A DNA stretch of 64,000 bases from positions 558,001-622,000 of the forward strand of contig BLZA01000013.1 of NCBI GenBank assembly GCA_013423385.1, in the 5' to 3' direction. Under the pieces are notes generated by a model that was not told the DNA's origin, ran no database searches, and was given only the letters and a program-made list of their open reading frames with translations. How positions within the stretch are numbered: position 1 is the first letter of the stretch; each line of letters opens with the position of its first letter. This DNA is from Naganishia liquefaciens. Lineage: Eukaryota > Basidiomycota > Tremellomycetes > Filobasidiales > Filobasidiaceae. Position numbers and translations under genes: made by a program. Of the stretch, positions 11,191-23,719 are shown piece by piece.

Positions 11191-14100
11191 ATGGCACAAA
11201 TAACAGCATCCCCCGCCCGCAAACAAACAAACGGAACACCGGGCAAGAAAAATGTAAATTCCGATAGCACCAGATCAAACGGCAAGAAGCGTTCACGCAG
11301 CACACAAGACGAGGACGATGCGATGGAAGGTGGTGAGAGCTCTGAGAAAAAGCGAATCGCCCCTTCGGGTGCGAATGGGCATGCTAAAGCGGTCTACATG
11401 CGAGATGAAGACGATGTGGAAGCCAACGAGGATGACGAGCTTGTTCGGGGATCGAAGAGGTCCAACAATGGTCTGAAGCGAAGCAAATCAGGTTCGAACC
11501 TCAGTCTCCAGGAGCGCAAACAGGAAAATGAGAGGCGTAAAGAAAAGGCAAAGTCATTGGCGATGGTGACTGCCTCGTTGCCCGTCAATACTGGTGAGTA
11601 GGTTGTGCTATTTCTAAGCCCCGTCTTATCGTATGCTAGCCCAGGATCAGCTTGTAAAAGCTATCCTTGACAATGACACGGTCATCGTAAGTGGCCGTTA
11701 CAAAGTGTCAACATTGTCTCATTCCCTTATTGTCAGGTCATGGCAGAAACTGGTTCCGGTAAATCTACCCGTAAGTACCTCTCGCTCTATCTGCATAATG
11801 CCTCTGACCATACCTAGAATTGCCGAAGATGCTTCAGCAACATCGCTTCATCTCACATTATTACAACCAGAAAAATGTATCGACCCCATCACTGGCAATC
11901 ACTCAGCCACGTCGACTGCCTTGTTTGTCGCTCGCCCAGCGTGTGTCTGAGGAGATGGGTGTTGCGCTCGGGCGAGAGGTTGGTTACGCTGTGCGTTTCG
12001 ACTCCAAGGAAACTTTGGCTGCACCCGGAATGAGGAAGAATGGTCAAACGACAATCAGATTTTGCACAGAAGGTGTACTGCTCAGGTGCGTCGGTTGCGC
12101 CATCGTTAGGCTTTGGCTAATTCCACGACAGAGAACTTGGGAATGAGCCTCTCGCCAAGTCGAACACAGCGAATGGCACCGATGAGTCCAAAACGAAAGG
12201 ACGGGTTAATGAAGAACAGCATACAAACTTGCTTCTTCGATACGACATCATCATCATCGACGAAGCCCACGAAAGGACATTGAATACCGACTTTCTGCTG
12301 GGCAGTTTGAAGCTCATTCAAGCAGAACGGAAACGCCTGACAAGGGAGGAGGGGGAGAAGCCAGATGGCGAAAGCGGCTCGCGGTGGGGCGGATATCCGA
12401 TGCGGGAACTCAAAATCGTAGTCATGAGTGCTACGCTCGAGGCCGACGTGTTTTCCAACTTCTTTGACAAGTGAGTACCCTGCGAATAAGATGGACTCTA
12501 CTGAACCTCTCAAAGAGCGCCGATTCTGTATGTCAAGGGAAGGACCTATCCCGTCGATGTGTATCACGCGACAGAAAATCACGAGGAGGATAGGGTGGAC
12601 ACCGCGCTCAAGCAGTGCTTTCAGCTACATCTGACCAAGCCACCGGGCGATATACTTGTGTTTATGCCTGGTAAGTCATTTCCGATCTCGTGCTTCAATC
12701 GCTCAGTGAAGGTACAGGTCAGGAGGAGATCGAGGGTCTAGTGAAGAGCTTGGAGCAATACAGCAAGGAGATTCCCGAAGGCTTGCTCACAGTGAGTCGT
12801 CTTCTCAAGCCCGCCTGCCTAGCTAACTCTCTGTAGATCGAAGCGTTACCGCTATATCGAGTTCTGTCGCAAGCTCAGCAGAACCGAGTCTTTGAACCTG
12901 CGCCAAAAGGTGTGCGCAAGATCGTTGTTTCAACCAATATTGCCGAAACCGGTTTGACAATACCGGGCATCAAATACGTTGTGGATTCTGGCTTGCAAAA
13001 GGAACGATCAGTCATCACATCAGCAAGCGGAAGTGAGTTCATCAATCTACCGAAAGGCTGAAGCTGAGATTTCTCAGGCATGTCGGCATTGCAAACGATT
13101 CAATGCAGCAAATCTGCTGCGAATCAGAGAGCGGGTCGAGCGGGTCGAACGGTACGTGAATGTGCCTTTTCCTCATCTGCAAACGTCGCTGATGGCCACC
13201 TAGGCTGCTGGCGAATGCTATCGTCTTTATACAGAGCTCGCATACACGACGCGTGCACCAGTGGCCGAAGCCGAGATCCTTCGGACCGACTTGTCGTCCG
13301 CCATTCTGACATTGATAGCGATGAAGCAGAATCCGTTCGAATTTCCTTACATCGATGAGCCCAGCCGACCTTTCAGTAAGTGCGGAGCACGCCATAGAAA
13401 GCCCTTTCTGAGTGCTTGCAGGTGTGCAAGCGGTTGTCGAACTACTCCGCCTGGACGCGATCACCGCCAAACCCTTCCGTCTGACAGAACTCGGCAAGCG
13501 CATGCAGCACTATCCGATGATTCCATCTCGATCGCGTATCCTGCTCGAGTCGTTCAAGTCTGGCTGTCCTTCCGAGGTTATCGACATTCTGTCTTTGCAG
13601 GAAGCCGGCAACCCCATTCTGGAGTCCGCCTCCCTTCGAGAAAAGGCCGAAAAGGCGAAAGCGACATTCAAGCACAGGGACGGCGATCATCTTACCTACC
13701 TCGCAATTTTTCGAGCATTTATTGAGCAGCAGAATCAGCATAAGGCTTTACTTTTGCAGGATGGAAGATCCGCTCCCAATGGGTCGTCACCTACCGCATG
13801 GTGCAAAGACAACGCTCTCAACTTTAGGGTACTGAAGGAGGCGATGCAGATCAGAAACCAGCTAAGGCAGCTCGCCGAACAGCAAGGACACGATCCGAAC
13901 ATCTCTGCAGGCGAGGATACGGACCGAGTGCTCAAATGCATGCTGCATGGCTTGCCGCTAAACACGGCTCGGATCCAACCGGATAAAAGAGGATACAGAC
14001 AAATCGTGGGGTCGAGGGTGAGTCTATTATGTCTTGAAGAAGGCTCTTCTAAATCTCTTCTAGGACATCAAAATTCATCCATCATCGGTCATGGTCGACC

Positions 14101-14293
14101 GCAAAGTACCGACGATCATGTACGACGAAATTGTGAGTGATTTGTCTATTGAGTATTAGACAAGGCCTGAGGTTTTTCCTAGAATGTTACGACAGCCTTT
14201 TACGCCCATACGGTTTCGGTGATAGAGGAATCGTGGTTGAACGACATTCCGGGGCTTAATCAGCGATCCATTCAGCAGCTCTCGAGCATTTGA
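11191..14293 (+). CDS. DEAH-box ATP-dependent RNA helicase (DHX33-like)
   Basis: DEAH helicases remodel RNA-protein complexes using ATP; relatives act in splicing and ribosome assembly. About 800 residues across many short exons. The N-terminal 130 residues are basic and acidic (nuclear-type). Motif I is [10 protein letters not shown], split from QLPKML by an intron. Motif Ia is ITQPRR, motif II is [11 protein letters not shown] (12240-12280) and motif III is [23 protein letters not shown] is assembled across an intron. Motif V is [21 protein letters not shown] and motif VI is NQRAGRAGR. The helicase-associated domain includes [14 protein letters not shown] and [16 protein letters not shown]. 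The OB-fold end has [20 protein letters not shown] and the last exon ends LSSI at 14293. The DHX33-like assignment rests on overall pattern only; other DEAH subfamilies are possible. Confidence 0.9.
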
Positions 14294-15491
14294 TGCACCA
14301 GATATCTAGCCGATACCGAGTCTATAGATGACGGCCAGGCTTGAAGTTTGCCCTAGCATTGTCTAGCATAGGTAGCATATATGATGGCGAATGCGGCGTT
14401 TGCGGGGAATGAAAAGTTGGAAACGGTGTTGCCCACAAAACCTTCCTCTTTCTCCCTTTCGGCATTTCTTCGTTCGAGTAATGACAACCACAAGTAGCAC
14501 AGTATGGATATTCGACAAACCCGTACAAGTGGAGCTGACATGAATGTCGCCTCCAAGCATAACTTTGATTCGTATAGGGGCCGCCGAGGCAGCGCGAACC
14601 AAAAGAATTAACGAAGACGTGAACCCGAGAGTTCTGGATCCTTCTTGGCTTATATCGAAAGACACGATCGTAACCGAGCTTCGAATACTTTTTGACCCTG
14701 CGTATTCGTGTGGGAAAGCGGATAGCAGGGCTTCGAAAGTGCCGGTTTGCGCAGGGGTAGCTGTTCGCAGCCAAAGATGGAGATGACAGAGGCGGATGTC
14801 ACGTGGTGATGTAGGCTCGAGTGAGATTATGAACAAGACCTGGTGACACCGGACACCTATCAGATGACCTTGCTTCGATGGCGCGTGACCTAGATGGCAG
14901 AATGCAGGGTTAGCAGACTGTGGTTTAGTTGTCTCGAACCGATGGAGCGAAGGCATCTCGAATCAGCAAGTAAAGCTGTCTTCAACGTCGGGGGTCTTAA
15001 GCCCACTCGAGAAGTCTAACATATCGGCAAGAGCGTAAACTCTTGCGTGAACATCTTGAAGAGGGGGAGGAATGGAAATGAGAAATGCACATGTACTTAC
15101 TAGCTGACCATGCGCAATGTGCAGCAGGTGGAATGTCAGTGAACAGTAGCCGACCGAGTCTTCTTATACCAGACTGCTCGCGCTTGCCAAAAAACGGCGC
15201 GCCAGAGATTTAGCGCGATCAAAAGGTCATCCGGGAATAGACACGTCATTACGCCCCGAGCTCCCTCCCCCGAGCGTTTCCGCACGCGAAGGGCAAGCCA
15301 GGCAGGTCACGACTTGGTGATATCACCGGGGTGTATACGTGCCATTCGCTCCATCAGCGTCGTCCACAGCATCCCTTCTGCTTCATTGTGAGCCCAGCCT
15401 TACGCTCGTACGCGGCATCAATCTCACCAACGCTGCTCCGCACCGTTCTGCTCCCCCGGGTAGCCTTTACCTCAAAAACCAATAACTCAAG
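14294..15491. other. Intergenic region, nothing recognised
   Basis: About 1.2 kb between the helicase and ATP18. Overlapping minus-strand frames (up to 197 codons at 14363-14956) show no motif, and three frames stay open together, which suggests compositional accident. The right end serves as the ATP18 promoter. Confidence 0.5.
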
Positions 15492-15935
15492 ATGTTCGGA
15501 CTTCGAGCTTGGCCTACACCCGTCAGTATCGGTCGTGGGGAAGGAGGGGTTCGGGATGCCTCGAAATATGGGAGCTGACTCTGCCCCGTGCTTTGTTCCA
15601 GTTCGCAAAGCCCTTGATGCCTTTCTTCATCGCTTCGGCTATCACCTTCTACGGCGTTGTCAAGGCGCAGGAGGCCGGTGTCAACAGTGAGTTGAGGTGC
15701 CGGGAGTGTAGGAATCTCTCTGACGCTTTGCCAATAGCCCCTGAAGCCATGGCCAACGTATGTTGACGAGATAGAACGAGCGGAAACGTATACTGCATTA
15801 CTGACTTTATTCTTCCTTTTTCGCCTTAAAAGCCCAAGAACCCTTACGGTATGTCTAACCGTCCGACGTGCAATGCCGTGGCTGAATTGACTCGTTGCCG
15901 TCACAGCCATCCACAAGAAGGCCGAAGGTCACTAA
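15492..15935 (+). CDS. ATP18: Mitochondrial ATP synthase subunit j (Atp18)
   Basis: A small membrane subunit of the Fo sector in the mitochondrial inner membrane, linked to ATP synthase dimers. Five exons (15492-15521, 15602-15686, 15738-15757, 15833-15848, 15907-15935) give 59 residues. The protein starts MFGLRAWPTP, has one membrane helix (PFFIASAITFYGVV), then KAQEAGVN and PKNPYAIHKKAEGH. This matches fungal Atp18 in length and in the WPTP, PFF and NPKNPY positions. Exons 3 and 4 are only 20 and 16 nt long, and introns take up more of the gene than coding sequence. Every junction has a GT-AG pair and keeps frame, and the family match supports each one. Confidence 0.9.
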
Positions 15936-16296
15936 ACGGAAGGAAACAATCAACCGATAGAAAATCGTGTGACAGTAAATCTGGGCAGCATGACTATGGA
16001 ATAACGATTGGGCAGGAAGATTCACAGGCCTATTGCGAGCGCGATCGGCACATTGACTCTGGGAAATTTGCCAGTCTTCTCTTCACTCGGCTCAGGTGAT
16101 TGCTCGGAGATTGCTCAAGTTTATCAGATACAACTCCTGTTCACTCCAAGCTCGGACCCGAGCGCGCATTACTGGTATCTGGTTCAAGCGCGTATGCTAA
16201 ATCCACAATCGCATTGCCTAGATCATTCCGGATTCTCTGAGCATTCTCGCTCTGAAGGAGATTGTCAGCTTGCAGCCACACCCAGCAAGCTCCGAC
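15936..16296. other. Convergent intergenic region
   Basis: About 360 bp between the 3' ends of ATP18 (+) and the Ras GEF (-). I see no further gene. Confidence 0.5.
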
Positions 16297-19200
16297 TCAC
16301 AGCTTGTCGTCCTCGCGTTCCCTTGGCTCCAGCTGTAGGCTGATCTCATACAAATCCGGCCCTTCTTCGACGCTCTGCAGCCGTTCTGTGATGAAATCCT
16401 GCACGACCGGCTGGGCCGTGAGCGCGTATGGGATCGCTTGCCATTGCTGAATCTCGCGAATGACATCGGCCGCTTTTTGTCGCTTGGAAAAGTGGATAAG
16501 CAAGCGACGGTCCCCGTCATCGGTGCCGTTTGGCTTGGGCACTGTCGGTTCTTGTTGTTGGTTTAGCGACAGATTGGATGCGGACGTTGAAGGCGTCATT
16601 GCCGAGCCCGACGGGGCCGGCAGGAAATTAGCATTTCCGTCCGCGATAAACGTGAGAAATGTCAGGTAGACGCCCAGGAAGGGTATGCATGGCGGATCTA
16701 CACGCTTGAGGCGTTCGCGGTAGCCGGCAAAGTTTTTGCCAGAATCCAATGTCTTGTCGAGGTCATCAAAGGCCGCCATGGTCTTGGCGCTGAGTATCGA
16801 CCTCGTACGCTGGAGTCGACGAATCGGCGTGGAATTTAGGCCAGCCATGATGGCGGCCATGGTGGAAAAGTTATTGATTGAGCGGCAATGCTAAAAAAGG
16901 TCAGCTCGCGCAGATAAGAGGTTCATCGTTCTCACTTCGGCTGTCACCACAAAATGCTTCATCACACTGGCTCGCTTTTTGGCATCTGTATGCGCCAATA
17001 TCGCTTCCGCGACCCATCCCGCGATCTGCTCAGGTCAGCCGATTCCTGTAGCCCCTGTCAATACGTACCCTATTACTGGTGAGGATCATGGCCTTGATGT
17101 TGGCGCCAGCCTCGGGTCGGTCCGTTTGCGACCACGCCTTGTTGAGGCAATCAACCGGTCGTATCCGATTGTACAGCTGGAACTCCAGCAGCGTCATTTG
17201 TCGAGCCAACTCAATGGGATTGATGTCTGCCAGCTGTAGCCGCTTGCCAGGGGCGACTTTGGGGATTATCGCAGGAGGCGCGTTGGACAGCGTTGTCGTC
17301 ATGCGTCGCAATAGAATGTCACCGTCACTTTGCTGAGCGGGAGTCAGCGAAATCACGGCATCATTTTGTCTCGGAGCGGAGCACTCACCCGGCGCTGTAC
17401 AGCCTTTACCAATTGCTGACTCGGCATGCGCACCTGCGTGTCGCTTGCCATGATATTGGTGGCAAAATCGAAAACGCCGTCGAGGATGTCGGCATCCATA
17501 TTCTCGTCGTAGTACTGGTCTAGCCATGTTTTGAGCACGTTGAATACCCTAGATCACCAGTGAGCAAGCGCAAAGATCTTTGACCTTTTGAGAAAACTGG
17601 GCGCACCGTAGTTTGACGGGCTTTTGCTTTTTCTCTGCCCAATCCTTGAGTTCCTCGGCCGACAAATCCGGCGGTGGCGCAAGCTGATACCTCTGCACTA
17701 ATAACTGCAAGAGTTCCTCCGCAGTAGCAAATGACCGGTACGTCATGAGAAATGTCGAATTGAATGCGGGATCTGTCGAACTATGAGCGCTGTTCATACA
17801 GTGCACGTGACGGACCTACCCATCGACTCGTGCAGCGTCAGGCGTTCCACCAGGGCGGGCAATGTACCGGCCTTGACGGATCCATCTGCGTTGATGATGA
17901 TATCGTCCTCGGCATAGTCTACCTTGAGATAATGCGGATTTTCCTCCGCCGCGGGTCGATCGAATTGCGTGAAAAGGCCTTCCCCAAACTCGTCCTCGCC
18001 GAGCATCTTGGCAAGTTTCTTCTTGTTGATAGAGGTTGACCTCTCTGTGACGGGGTCAGACAAGCATAAAAGACGTTTGAGCAGACTCACTCCTCGACTC
18101 GAACCCGGACCCGCTATTGCGATAACTGTAAAAATCGTCCGTCTGCGACAGCGACGTGACTGATGACGATGCCGACATTCTCGAGCCCGATACTGAACCC
18201 GTCCGAGATGTTCCATGTGGCGGGAAGGATGTCTGCGATCGTGAATGATAGTCCGAGGGGTTGTACCGCATCGCCGGATCGATCGACACGGACATGGAGC
18301 TGCGCGCAGACAGAGGTTGCACGGCCTCGGGCTTTCTCCCCTGGGCACCTATACGATGACCAAGCTTTGGCGGCACCTGACGCGCCTGTCTTGCGGCAAT
18401 CTCGAGGAGCCCTTCGAGATGCCCTGGAATGGCCTTGGCGATCTCGAGACGGTCCGCAGCGGACTGGAGCGCCGCATCGTCCTCCTGCTCCATGATTGCC
18501 AGCAGCAGGTCCCCCCCAGCTTGGTAAAGGTCCCGTACGGCAGCGGCGTACTCGCCGTATCGCGTTCTGGCTTCCGTGACGGTCGGGGCGTACCCTTTCC
18601 ACCCGGCGGCGGCGTCGGCGGCGGCGGCGTCAACTTCGTTGTCGGTTGGATCCTCTTCGATATCCAAGACGGCGTGTACATCGAGATTCCGAACGAGGTC
18701 GAACACGCTTTCCAGCCGATCGACAAGCGTCAGTGCCGTGTCAAAAGTCACGGGACCGGACCCTTCGCCGACAGCGGCCTGCACGAGCGACCGACACCGG
18801 GCGACGGTCGCTTCAGTGAGCGCCATTTGCCCCTCCGACGCCATAGACGCCGACGAGTGTTCAATCACGTGGGGCTCGCGTTTCAATCCCTTGCCCCTCG
18901 GGCGCCGCCTTAAACACCCAATCCGCCCGACCTCTTGCACATACGTACCCACCGCGACGCCCAAGTCCCGCGTATCGAGCGCCAGCCGCTCCGCTGTCCC
19001 GCCCAGCGGCCAATCCGTCGTCGCGGCGGAATGAACGAAAAACGCGACTTTACAAAGCGCCGCGACCAGACGGCGCTGCGAATGGTGCAACTCGTCGGGT
19101 GAGACGTAGGCGAGGGCTGCGTTGCTCGCGGAGAGGCTGCCGGCGGATGCGCGTATGACGTGGTCGAGGCCGAGGAGGGCGTGGCGCGTGGCGTAGACGA

Positions 19201-20046
19201 GTTGACGGATGAGTGGTACGAGGTGGGTTATGCATTCGCGCAGCGCGAGGGCGCTCGGTCGGGCAGAGACGGGCACGTCGAGTGGCGGTCGGGCGGTGGC
19301 GGTGGCGGCGGGAACCTGTTCAACGCCCGACGAACCGAGCGGTCGATCCGGTTGTTGCAGCACCACGAGATGATGCTCTGCCGCACGCACGGCCATCTCA
19401 ATCTGCCGCTCCACATCCTCCACCAGCGCGCGCAGCACCGCACGATCACGTCCGAGCGCGTCGTCGTCGTCGTCGTCGTCGTCTTCACCCTTCTCTACGG
19501 ATCCCTCGGTCGTGAGGGATTCCTTGCGCGGCGGTACGTACTGCTGCAACGACATGCGACTTGAGCTTCGCGTCGGGATACTACCGACCGATGATCGCTT
19601 GATGATGACATTTGCATCGCTGATCGAGGCGTTGGCATGCGTCTGCGGCTGAGGCTGCCTGTCCCCGAGTGACGCTTTGCTCGCACGCCGCATCGCTTTA
19701 TTCTTGATCCCAAACACGCGCAACGCATCCTCTGCCATATCCAACACGCGCGTACCCCGCGCCGACGCCGCGGACGGTCTCCTCGACGTCGTCGCCGTTA
19801 TCGTTGGCGTCACCGACCTGCGCGTCTTTGTTGTTGTCGCATTTCTTGACTGCCCCTCTCCAACCGCGCGATCACTCAACGCATGCGGCTCCGAAACGGT
19901 CCGTGTCATGCCCCCGGCGAGGGGCGCCTTGCTCATCAATGCGCGATCCGTCTTGACGTCGCCGGTGACGGTGTTGAAGTAGTACCATCCTACACCGTTG
20001 CTGCGCATGCGGAGTTCCCACGGTGCGGCAAGAACGGGGATGGATT

Positions 20047-20087
<41 letters not shown>

Positions 20088-20791
20088 AGTGTGGGTGTGG
20101 TGACGGGCGGGTTGGGGTCGGGGTGTCGGACATCGGGGTCTTGGTTGCTCGAGCCGCGGGGTGGGATCCGGACGTGTGAGGAGGATGGGAAAAGGGACGG
20201 ATACGGAGACGTTGCGAGGTGTTGGGTCGCGCCGTACGGAAGTGTTTGGTCCTCGAGACTGGGCAACTCCCATGCGTTGGCGCCGGTTTTGGTGTTATGG
20301 TAGAAGATCTGGGACGACCCCGGGGGGCGCATCAGTCTCGTGTGATCAAGGATAGCCCCAAGTCGTGAGAGCTAGGCACTGACCTTTCCATCCGTCGTCA
20401 TGGACGGTATCCAGAAATCCGCTACGTCATCGTCGTCGTCGTCGTCGTCGTCGTTGTTGACCTCGCCCGCGGGTCCATCCTCGGCATACCGCCGCCGCTC
20501 GTCGCGCGCATTTCCCTCGTCCCGATCCACTTTGCCCGCTTCGTACCGCACAAACCACCGCTGCGCTTCCTCATCCGTGATCCTCGCCACGTAATTACTC
20601 GGAAACCAGCCCCGCTCGCCGCCGGGCAAGAGCCCATCCCACCATCCCGAGTCGAGCTGTGTGAGGACCTCGATGACGTCTCCGCGGCGGAGGGAGAGTG
20701 CTGAGCCGTCCGGCGAGGTGAATGGGTACTCTGCCTGGACAAAGAAGGATGTCGGGGGCGTGGGCGGGGGCGGGTGTGTGCCGGGGTGCAT
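16297..20791 (-). CDS. Cdc25-like Ras guanine-nucleotide exchange factor
   Basis: Loads Ras with GTP and acts upstream of cAMP or MAPK signalling. About 1,350 residues. Exon 1 (20791-20384) carries an N-terminal SH3 domain (VQAEYPFTS to GWWDGLL and GWFPSNYV) followed by a poly-Asp run. Splicing 20383-20309 joins it to [16 protein letters not shown], and [21 protein letters not shown] follows; both are WW-like. A long helical and low-complexity middle comes next. The RasGEF-N region has [12 protein letters not shown] and [15 protein letters not shown] (about 17880-17740). The catalytic domain starts at [18 protein letters not shown] (near 17230) and includes [11 protein letters not shown] and [17 protein letters not shown]. 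The stop is at 16297. Codons are strongly GC-biased, with trinucleotide runs in frame. The gene is divergent from the RAD51C-like gene, 173 bp apart. Confidence 0.9.
20420..20456. repeat. GTC trinucleotide microsatellite (poly-Asp in the Ras GEF)
   Basis: A near-perfect (GTC)n run. On the minus strand it reads GAC and codes for about nine to ten consecutive aspartates just after the SH3 domain. Similar in-frame runs occur at about 20047-20085 (GGC; poly-Ala) and 19459-19484 (GTC; Asp). Confidence 0.9.
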
Positions 20792-20907
20792 GGTCGGTGG
20801 GTAGCAAAGGGGCGAGGAGAGGCGGGAGAGGGAGGAATGTGGGCCGTTGAAGAGGGCGGGTGACTTGTGGCGGGCGCACCCAAGTGACGAATCCAAGACG
20901 CCAAAGT

Positions 20908-20937
20908 CCTCCTCCTCCTCCTCCTCCTCCTCCTCCG
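20908..20937. repeat. CTC trinucleotide microsatellite between divergent genes
   Basis: About eight to nine CTC/TCC units, 28 bp upstream of the RAD51C-like ATG and 117 bp upstream of the Ras GEF start on the other strand. It may be transcribed as a pyrimidine-rich 5' leader of the RAD51C-like mRNA. Confidence 0.85.
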
Positions 20938-20964
20938 GCGGGTCCTCTTCATCCCAGCAAGACC

Positions 20965-22572
20965 ATGTCCCTGCCCATCGCCACACTCGGCCTCCCCCAC
21001 TTTCTCCACTCGGCACTCGTCGCAGCGGGATACACACACCTCGATGACCTCGATGGCGTAGACGTCCAAGCGCTCGCACACGATCTCAAGATTGCGCGCG
21101 CGACAGCCGAGGATGTATTGCGCCAGGCGGAATACCGCAGGGGTGAGACCGCGGGATGGTTCAATTCCCATGGCACCTGTTAATGCTCCCCTCGTGCTTT
21201 AGCCGGTCCATCGTCACGAAGATCCCAAGTCCCCGCATCGCAGTCAGCCGCCGCGCTTCTCCGCCAACAAGCCATCGCCTTGCCCTCGCCCTCGCCCTCG
21301 GCCTCGTCCTCGTCCTCTCCTGCGCCTGCTCCCGCCGTCAAGGGCTGGTCCACAGGCAGCCACGCCCTCGATCGACTCGTCGCGCCGACGTGGCCCCCTC
21401 CTCCGCAGAGGTCGTCGTGCACCGGTATCGGTATCAGGCAACGCATCGTTCTCGAGGTCGCAGGGCCGCCGGGGGTTGGAAAGTCGGCCGTGTTGTTGCG
21501 GACGGGCATCAGTGCGCGCCAGAGCGAAGCGGATGTCGAGGTGTTGATCGTGCGTCAACCATGTTCTTGCGGGCTCCGGGGGGGTTGGCAACTGATGAGG
21601 TGGGTCGGCGTCAGGTGGACACCGAGGGAGGAATGACTCGGTCAAAGCTCAAACATGCCGTCCTCGGCGCGGATCCACAACGTACGTAGCCCGCTTTCCC
21701 TCGGCGCGCATCTGACATTCGCCACACAAGACGCCCACACGATCCTCCAGGGAATACACGTCATGCGAATCGTCACCCAGGCAGAGATGATTGCATTCTG
21801 GCACACGCTCGAAGACTGGCTTGTTGCGCATCCAAAGGTCCGTCTTTCCGCCACGACTCGGCCCACCCTGATCTCACACTCTTCCTCCCTCCCCCCACAG
21901 GTCAAACTCATCTGCATCGATACACTCTCCTTCTTCTTCCGCAATCCATCCCTCGACCATCCCACCAAGAAACGCATCCTCGAAATGTCCGTCCCCCCTT
22001 ACCTTGCCCGCTTCCCCAACCCTCGGCTGATACCCCCGCGTCCAAACACAGGGCAAAACAAAAAATCGCCAAAGCATCCACCACGTACGCCTGCGCCGTT
22101 CTCGTCGCCAACCAAATGGCCACCAAACTCGTCTCGACCACCGATCCGGGCAGGCGGCTTCCCGGCGGCGGCGGCGGCCTCGCGGGCGCGGGCGCGGGCG
22201 GATTCGAGTCGGGGGACCGCGCGATCTTGATGCCGCAATTGGGTGACCTCTGGGTGACGCCGCGTACGATGCGGCTCTCCCTCTTCCGCGCCGGCCCGGG
22301 GCAGGGTAAGCGGTGGGTCTCCCTCTTTCTTTCTTTTCGCGTGTGTGGTGTGCTGCGGCGGCGTCTGAAGTTTCTAGAGATAGGTATGCGCATGTTCAGG
22401 CGCCCGTGGGGGAAAGGGGGGAACGACCCTGGGCGGCGTTTGATGTGGATGTGAGTCGGGTTGGCCCGTTCTGGAGAAGAGGGGTTTCACCCTCGTGCTG
22501 ATGTTGTTTGAATAGGAGAATGGGTTGATTGTGGATGTTCCGTATCCGTCGACAGAGACGGATGGGTCATAG
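20965..22572 (+). CDS. RAD51C-like RecA-family recombination protein
   Basis: Rad51 paralogues help Rad51 assemble on single-stranded DNA during homologous recombination. About 385 residues over eight exons. An N-terminal helix-hairpin-helix-like segment ([21 protein letters not shown]) leads to a Pro/Ser/Ala linker. Walker A is GPPGVGKS near 21470. The strand EVLI is spliced to [18 protein letters not shown]. Walker B is [14 protein letters not shown] near 21900, followed by [11 protein letters not shown] and [21 protein letters not shown], in the same order as RAD51C. A Gly/Ala-rich insert separates NQMATKL from the last motif. The stop is at 22572 after a short final exon ([18 protein letters not shown]). 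RAD51C fits better than Rad55, Rad57 or DMC1, but no alignment was run. Confidence 0.82.
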
Positions 22573-23188
22573 TGCGGGTCGTGCGTCGCAACGGACGATA
22601 TTTTTCATGTCACTTGTCTCGGCGCCGGGTCGATGGTGCGCATAAGCTCGCGTCGACTGCTACCTCTTCTCGGTGCAAGACCAGCATTTTTTAGGAATTG
22701 ACGCGCAAGCACGGGATTCCCTGGACGCCAGAGCTTCTCGACGTTGGGATATCGCTTGCCGCTTTTCGTCGGGTCGACCGGAACTTGGCCACTTCCAGGC
22801 TTTCGAGTCTATGCCCGTGCGGAAAATGTATGGGAGGGGGAGTCGGCTTGTGTCAAAGACGAGGTGCAAGGCTTGTACTTGACGAAGCACTTTCCAACCG
22901 ATCCGTGTCTCGGGAATGGGTCAGGTGTTTGGCCCCTGCAATTTTGGCTATATGTCATCGCCATGATGTCTGACTCGGTCAAGGCAGACGCCTACGCTGC
23001 ACTCTGCAGCGTACGACTCATGTTTTGAACTACCGCCGTAATTTCACACCGTGCCGATCCCAAGATCAGCAGGATTCAAATAGGAAAGACTTGCTGGAAT
23101 GTTTCACGGTGATGCAGGGATCGCCCCATGCTTAAGATTGCCCTCGCTTATGTTTGGCCACGTAAGTAGGCAACTCGAGGTTTGATGC
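22573..23188. other. Intergenic region, nothing recognised
   Basis: About 600 bp downstream of the RAD51C-like gene. Short frames on both strands have no motif. It marks the change from GC-rich sequence to the more AT-rich, gene-poor stretch that follows. Confidence 0.5.
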
Positions 23189-23527
23189 TCATGGCAAAAT
23201 ACTGGATACGGTTAGATGTACTAGTGTCCGCTCACATGAGAATTCCATTATTCCGCACCGACTGGAAGATAACGCGGGTGTAGCATGTTGCCACGGATGG
23301 AAAACCCATGGTTCACCCAGCAACTCGATCGGCGAAACAGCGAGGTGAGTAACGTTGAATGCTAAACCCCGCGAGTCCAGCTCGAAAACTAGTTGAGCGC
23401 GTGCCTTCACAAATCTACTCGCGTACCAATCAATTTCGGGTTCTCCGGTAACTTCTGTGGTGAATCGCTCAGCCTTGTTTGGTCGCATCAGCTCGTGAAC
23501 AGAAACGAATTCGTACGCGCTTGACAA
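23189..23527 (-). pseudogene. Possible coding remnant, 112 codons
   Basis: The frame reads as natural protein in part (EIDWYASRFVKARAQLVFEL, then SPIELLGEPWVFHPW). I recognise no family. It lies on the same strand as, and just downstream of, the orphan ORF and decayed sequence at 23720-26753, so it could be part of the same unit. Chance is a real alternative. Confidence 0.3.
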
Positions 23528-23719
23528 GATGATCAGCGCTTTCTCTCTGCAACCGATCCTCTACGTTTGACACAGAGTACGGATCAATTAATAGTCTCAA
23601 GGCAAGAGATCTGAAACCGTACAAGCTCATTCACAATAAGCTTTTTGGTGAGCTTTAGTGAGCCATAGCAAGCGAGGCGTCTCTTCCTCTCGCGGAACCT
23701 CCATGCCCATGCCCGATCC

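Noticed and set aside
11486-11510. GGTTCGAACC, resembling a tRNA T-arm
   Set aside because: It lies within the helicase coding exon and no acceptor stem, D-arm or anticodon arm can be drawn around it.
14363-14956. 197-codon minus frame downstream of the helicase
   Set aside because: Three overlapping minus frames are open together and none resembles protein; likely compositional.
18245-18913. 222-codon + frame opposite the Ras GEF
   Set aside because: It is a shadow of GC-rich coding sequence on the other strand.
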